A stretch of DNA of 8,907 bases from an uncultured Bacilli bacterium (GTDB taxonomy: Bacteria > Bacillota_I > Bacilli_A > RFN20 > CAG-631): assembly GCA_934202505.1 (NCBI GenBank), contig CAKPXW010000071.1:1-8907 (forward strand), written 5' to 3'. Numbering within the stretch: the stretch's first letter is position 1; each line of letters opens with the position of its first letter. The notes below the pieces were generated by a model. That model was not told the DNA's origin and did not search any database. It was given only the letters and a program-made list of their open reading frames with translations. Shown here in pieces: positions 6,305-8,907 of this stretch. Both the position numbers and the translations under genes were made by a program.

Positions 6305-6495
6305 TTTAATTTTCCTTGATATTTAAACCCTGTTATTCCTTGAGCGTCATAGTAATAATAAATACTTTCTTCTACTTTGTTATTAATTAGATTGATGATT
6401 TCTTCTTTGGGGATAGTACTTCCTTCTACATAATATTTGTGTAAGAAAACTCTGGTTTTCTTACTTATTCTTATGTCTTTATGATACTTGATATA
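6283..6495 (-). pseudogene. C-terminal remnant of an unidentified protein, possibly a transposase
   Basis: An open stretch of 70 codons ends with TAA at 6283-6285. It has no ATG, GTG or TTG start and begins directly after an in-frame TAG (6496-6498). It reads as a plausible protein tail, with segments such as FLHKYYVEGSTIPKEEIINL and DAQGITGFKYQGKL. A lysine-rich piece just upstream in another frame (AKKAKKIMKR, about 6505-6540) may belong to the same broken gene. The terminal repeats and accessory surroundings suggest a transposase relic, but no family motif is visible. Confidence 0.45.
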
Positions 6496-6568
6496 CTATC
6501 GTTTATCTTTTCATTATTTTTTTCGCTTTTTTGGCAGTTTTTTACATTTAAATACACATTTTCTAAGC

Positions 6569-6620
6569 AAAAAAAGAGGATGAGAACCTATTTTAATTTT
6601 ATAGGTTTCTAAACATCCTC
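6569..6620 (-). terminator. Strong intrinsic terminator of the two-gene membrane/hydrophobic operon
   Basis: A two-part stem: GAGGATG (6576-6582) with CATCCTC (6614-6620), and AACCTAT (6585-6591) with ATAGGTT (6601-6607), around a 9-nt A/T loop. On the minus strand it continues into seven U residues (6575-6569). It lies about 130 bp beyond the end of the reconstructed membrane gene. The 10-bp palindrome CCTTGCAAGG (6620-6629) abuts it. Confidence 0.85.
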
Positions 6621-6749
6621 CTTGCAAGGTTGTGTTAATTATAATTTATTTATTCTTTTACTTTATTATGATTTTATAATTTTAAAAAAGCAATTTTTAT
6701 GCAAAACCAACTGAAAGTTATCACGGAAATGTATAAATTTAACTAATAT

Positions 6750-7140
6750 TTATAATTTTAATACTTTAGATAAAAAAATTAGCAATAATTCATAAACAAC
6801 ATATAATACAATTGTGCTATATCCAATAATCATAAATACAATAGTTGGAATACAGCTTACCACAAACTGATTAATAAAAAATAATATTGTACTAACTATC
6901 ACAATAAATAAATGAATTAAATAAGGTATTACTCTTATATATAAAAATGGAGGATTAGTTATTTTTTTCTTTAAATATAACTAATTTTCTTAAAAACGAT
7001 TTTTTGGGTACAATTAATTTTTTGATTATAATATTTGAAAAATAACAATCGTGTCGACTGCCCAAAATCAAATTAGCAAAATGCATAAATAAAACATCTA
7101 ATATGCATATAAAAAACACGATTATTTCCTTGGAATTCAT
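6750..7140 (-). CDS. Membrane protein split by a frameshift at a 7-A tract
   Basis: The frame starting at 7140 gives 61 residues and stops at 6955-6957. Omitting one A in the A7 tract at 6968-6962 lets translation continue to TAA at 6750-6752, giving about 129 residues. The joined protein has a membrane helix at about 5-27, a basic middle (KKLIVPKKSFLRK), and two further hydrophobic segments in the downstream frame (VIPYLIHLFIVIVSTILFFI and IVFMIIGYSTIVLYVVYEL). Continued hydrophobic coding after the stop argues for one interrupted gene. The ATG at 7140 is supported by AAAGGAG at 7147-7153, which overlaps the stop codon of the preceding gene. Family unknown. The break may be a real mutation, phase-variable slippage or a sequencing error. 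Confidence 0.5.
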
Positions 7141-7151
7141 ATATTGCTCCT

Positions 7152-7406
7152 TTATTTATAAATATAAGATAACAAATAATTTATTGTGGCTGTTGCAATT
7201 GTTTCTCCAGATATTACTATTGCTCCTTTAATCATCAATTTAGTAATAGTAGGTGTAATTGCATCTTGTATAGCATTTAAAGCTACATTACCCCATAATC
7301 TAGTAGTAGCTTGTAGACCATTCAACGTTATTTTTTCAGTTAAATATTTATTAGAAGCAGTCGTGATAGCCTTAATAGCCATTGTCCCTTTTCTAGATAA
7401 TTTCAT
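7152..7406 (-). CDS. Small hydrophobic protein of unknown function
   Basis: A protein of 84 residues from the ATG at 7406, or 76 from the ATG at 7382, which has an AAAGGG 3 nt upstream. Neither start has an ideal ribosome binding site. The N-terminus is basic (MKLSRKG), the middle is alanine- and threonine-rich, and residues 51-80 form a hydrophobic stretch ending LLSYIYK. No family is recognised. Its stop codon overlaps the ribosome binding site of the membrane protein gene, a strong sign of translational coupling. The insertion sequence begins only about 24 bp upstream of the first ATG, so the native promoter, and perhaps the true N-terminus, may be lost. A secreted peptide with a membrane partner is one speculative reading. 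Confidence 0.5.
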   Translation of the reverse strand: MKLSRKGTMAIKAITTASNKYLTEKITLNGLQATTRLWGNVALNAIQDAITPTITKLMIKGAIVISGETIATATINYLLSYIYK

Positions 7407-7429
7407 ATTAGAAGTGAACTAGTCAAGAG

Positions 7430-7441
7430 AAAGTAGACACT
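7430..7441. repeat. Left terminal inverted repeat of the IS
   Basis: AAAGTAGACACT, perfect inverted match to 8760-8771. It lies 9 bp beyond the orfB stop codon. The exact outer base is uncertain by 1-3 bp because no target duplication fixes it. Confidence 0.75.
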
Positions 7442-7450
7442 TTATAGTGC

Positions 7451-8254
7451 TTAGGGGGTAAAAAACTCTTTAAATTGTTTAGGAGTTAGATAATTAAGTG
7501 AATAAGAAGGCCTTTGTTCATTGAAGAAAGTGATGTATTCTTCAATGCATTTAATAGGATCTTCTTTTTCTTTTATTTTAAAATCATTAAATAATTCTTC
7601 TTTTAACCAACCATTAATAGATTCCATAGCTCCATTATCAGTAGGAGTACCTGCACGAGACATAGAATGTGTGATATTATATAAAGGTAAAAGTTCATTG
7701 AAACTTTTCGAAGAATATACAGATCCTTGATCGGTGTGCAAAATCATCTTGAGATTTTTATATTCTTTTTTCTTTTCTATTAATTCATTTAAACCATTTA
7801 TATAAGTAGTTCTATCTCCTTTGATTGTAGAAATATCATAAGCGATAATTTCATTATTAAATAAGTCCATATATAAAGTTAATTCATAATAATCTTTATT
7901 AACCCAAAATGCAGTCATATCTGAAACGACAACTTGATAAGGTTGGTTAATAGCTAAATCGGCAAGTAATAAATTAGGATATATTTTATATTTTTTACCT
8001 GGTTTAGCATATTTGCATCTTTTAGAAACACTTCTAATACCAGCAAAAGCAAAGCAACGTTGAGCATAGTTATCTGACATAGTTTGACCTAAATCCAACT
8101 TTATTTTAGCGTTTAGCCATCTATATCCGTGTGTAGGATACATTAAATGATATTGTCTAAATAACTCAATATCATTATTTCTTTTTAATTTTTTTGATGA
8201 TAAATTATTCATTCTATTTCTCCATTTATAAAATCCAGAGCGATTGACATCCAT
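7451..8254 (-). CDS. IS3-family transposase OrfB (integrase core, DDE)
   Basis: The catalytic half of the transposase, 267 residues counted from the ATG at 8254. An IS3-type HTH_21 segment (YPTHGYRWLNAK, 39-50) precedes the rve integrase core. Its catalytic triad is D112 (VVSDMTAFW), D175 (LHTDQGS) and E211 (DNGAMESINGW), with exactly 35 residues between D175 and E211. The C-terminal FNEQRPSYSLNYLTPKQF is typical of the family. The true N-terminus is upstream of the ATG. The frame is open back to 8383 and encodes QFKQFEFEIIYKLSNDFPVQ just before it, matching the usual start of OrfB domains. It is therefore most likely made as an OrfAB fusion by -1 frameshifting, or from a non-ATG start (an ATT at 8335 is available). 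Confidence 0.9.
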   Translation of the reverse strand: MDVNRSGFYKWRNRMNNLSSKKLKRNNDIELFRQYHLMYPTHGYRWLNAKIKLDLGQTMSDNYAQRCFAFAGIRSVSKRCKYAKPGKKYKIYPNLLLADLAINQPYQVVVSDMTAFWVNKDYYELTLYMDLFNNEIIAYDISTIKGDRTTYINGLNELIEKKKEYKNLKMILHTDQGSVYSSKSFNELLPLYNITHSMSRAGTPTDNGAMESINGWLKEELFNDFKIKEKEDPIKCIEEYITFFNEQRPSYSLNYLTPKQFKEFFTP

Positions 8255-8301
8255 AATTCTACATAATTTTTGAACAGGGAAATCATTTGATAGTTTGTAA
8301 A

Positions 8302-8661
8302 TTATTTCGAATTCGAATTGCTTAAACTGATGAATTCCTTTTCCTGACCACCTCCTTTGACAGCATAACCTTTTTTTGCACGTTCAGTTTCAACACGAGC
8401 TTTGATTACTTCATCGATTAATTCTTCTCTAGATAAAGATTCTAGATCGTCGAAATTTTTCTTCTTTGCTTTATTAATAACTTTTAAAGTATCTTTACCA
8501 TCAGACATTGGTGGAAGATGATTTAAATCTCTATATTGGCGCATATAGTCTCTTGCTGTATACCAATTAAGACTATATTTCTCAGCAGCATCACCTATGG
8601 TAATTTCATGAGTATAGATTTGATGTCCAATTTCCATTCTTTCTTCTTTTGTATAGTTCAT
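8302..8661 (-). CDS. IS3-family transposase OrfA (helix-turn-helix)
   Basis: DNA-binding half of the transposase, 119 residues. A helix-turn-helix at about 18-45 (GDAAEKYSLNWYTARDYMRQ) should bind the terminal repeats. Residues 71-97 (DDLESLSREELIDEVIKARV onward) form the leucine-zipper-like dimerisation helix common in OrfA. The ATG at 8661 is chosen over an upstream in-frame TTG at 8685, because AAAGGAG (8669-8675) lies 7 nt before the ATG. The C-terminus overlaps the open frame of OrfB. Confidence 0.88.
   Translation of the reverse strand: MNYTKEERMEIGHQIYTHEITIGDAAEKYSLNWYTARDYMRQYRDLNHLPPMSDGKDTLKVINKAKKKNFDDLESLSREELIDEVIKARVETERAKKGYAVKGGGQEKEFISLSNSNSK
8338..8377 (-). promoter_or_regulatory. 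Programmed -1 frameshift region between orfA and orfB
   Basis: Two slippery sites lie in the OrfA frame: A AAA AAA at 8377-8371 (followed by GG) and A AAG at 8341-8338. Between them AAAGGAGG (8358-8351) forms an internal Shine-Dalgarno-like element about 9 nt before the second site, as known to stimulate -1 slippage in IS911 and dnaX. The OrfB frame is blocked only by a TGA at 8386-8384, just upstream of the first site. Which site is used cannot be decided by eye. Confidence 0.6.
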
Positions 8662-8684
8662 AAAGATACTCCTTTCTGTATACA

Positions 8685-8690
8685 ATTATA
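8685..8690 (-). promoter_or_regulatory. -10 box ahead of orfA
   Basis: A perfect TATAAT on the minus strand (8690-8685), about 24 bp before the OrfA ATG. No matching -35 is found 16-18 bp upstream. A start near 8679 would leave only a few bases before the ribosome binding site. Confidence 0.4.
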
Positions 8691-8713
8691 AAACTAGTGT
8701 CGACAAGTGGCGA

Positions 8714-8753
8714 GTTTATGTATACACCTATGCGCATAGGTGTATACATAAAC
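8714..8753. repeat. Perfect 40-bp palindrome inside the IS
   Basis: Arms GTTTATGTATACACCTATGC and GCATAGGTGTATACATAAAC are exact reverse complements with no spacer, centred between 8733 and 8734. It lies between the right terminal repeat and the orfA promoter. As RNA it would form a long hairpin without a U-tract, so it is not a standard terminator. Possible roles are an operator for a self-regulating protein, a cruciform, or a shield against transcription entering from outside. Confidence 0.95.
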
Positions 8754-8759
8754 ATTAAT

Positions 8760-8771
8760 AGTGTCTACTTT
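8760..8771. repeat. Right terminal inverted repeat of the IS
   Basis: AGTGTCTACTTT, the perfect inverted match of 7430-7441. A second, weaker resemblance (AGTGTCGAC, 8697-8705) lies inside the element and is judged not to be the end. Confidence 0.75.
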
Positions 8772-8779
8772 ATTAATAG

Positions 8780-8907
8780 CACTTCAAATACCGCTCTTAT
8801 GAAAGACAGGGGAAATTAAAAGTCCCTACTATTCATGAGGGTGCAGATGCAAGGAAGATTGAGGAAAAATATCTCACCGGACAGATAAGGAAAGGTTCAT
8901 GGAAGGT
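8780..8907 (+). pseudogene. Internal piece of a MobA/MobL-family relaxase, cut by the IS
   Basis: The plus-strand frame gives HFKYRSYERQGKLKVPTIHE and continues with GADARKIEEKY to the window edge (42 codons). RSYERQG followed by PTIHEG is a signature at the end of the MobA/MobL (MOBQ) relaxase domain, which nicks and carries DNA during plasmid or ICE mobilisation. In-frame TAA and TAG (8774-8779) precede it directly, and the IS end is only 9 bp away. The N-terminal catalytic part is therefore missing and the sequence to the left of the IS does not supply it. The stretch is visibly richer in G+C than its surroundings, consistent with transfer. Confidence 0.75.

Larger units (their letters stand above)
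7430..8771 (-). mobile_element. IS3-family insertion sequence, about 1.34 kb
   Basis: Terminal inverted repeats AAAGTAGACACT (7430-7441) and AGTGTCTACTTT (8760-8771) are 12-bp perfect and continue imperfectly inward. They enclose an orfA/orfB pair in the -1 phase, with a DD(35)E transposase. Size and organisation fit the IS3 family, probably near the IS150 group. The flanks show no obvious 3-5 bp target duplication, and the left and right neighbours are unrelated. The element is read from right to left and has no internal stop in either frame, so it may be active. Confidence 0.85.

Noticed and set aside
7186..7422. A 78-codon hydrophobic plus-strand open frame
   Set aside because: It is the antisense shadow of the 84-residue gene. 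The minus-strand gene is favoured by coupling to the next gene and the downstream terminator.
7521..7730. A 69-codon plus-strand open frame
   Set aside because: It is antisense to the conserved DDE region of OrfB.
8697..8705. AGTGTCGAC as the right end of the IS
   Set aside because: It matches the left end at fewer positions than 8760-8771 and would leave the palindrome outside without explaining the second, better repeat.
1..8907. CRISPR array, Cas genes or retron reverse transcriptase
   Set aside because: No regularly spaced direct repeats and no matching protein motifs were seen on either strand.

Overview
This window looks like chromosomal DNA of a low-G+C Bacillota bacterium, of a gut-associated Erysipelotrichia/RF39/Acholeplasma-like kind. 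The basis is strong A+T richness, classical AAAGGAG ribosome binding sites, TTGAAT/TATAAT promoters, intrinsic terminators with U-tracts, and standard-code tryptophan (TGG). Gene content agrees: pgi next to a GSP13/CvfD-type S1 protein, a short NifU-C protein, a GH31 glucosidase and a slipin. No genus can be named from the sequence.

Layout. Positions 1-926 (minus strand) carry the 5' part of glucose-6-phosphate isomerase, overlapped by an S1 RNA-binding protein gene with its own extended -10 promoter. On the plus strand, 1201-1500 holds a NifU-C Fe-S carrier gene. It converges on a GH31 alpha-glucosidase gene (1499-3829, minus), and one bidirectional terminator covers both stop codons. Next, on the minus strand, come a four-helix membrane protein (3976-4479) with its own promoter and terminator, and an SPFH/slipin-like protein (4539-5648).

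Upstream of the slipin, on the same strand, 5712-6085 has no convincing protein gene. It has a good promoter (TTGAAT, 17 bp, TATAAT) and a run of nested inverted repeats. Inside it are a canonical tRNA T-arm and a tRNA-Tyr(GUA)-like anticodon arm, but no complete tRNA. I propose a structured non-coding RNA of unknown family, or a very long structured leader of the slipin gene. This is the most interesting part of the window.

From about 6160 to the right end the DNA is accessory. It contains a decayed gene tail with repeats (6245-6495), and a two-gene transcription unit ending in a strong terminator. That unit encodes an 84-residue hydrophobic protein translationally coupled to a membrane protein broken by a frameshift at a 7-A tract. 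A complete IS3-family element follows (about 7430-8771), with orfA/orfB joined in the -1 frame, 12-bp terminal repeats and a perfect 40-bp palindrome. At the right edge is an internal piece of a MobA/MobL relaxase, cut at its N-terminal side by the insertion sequence. The right part is therefore the remains of a mobilizable element.
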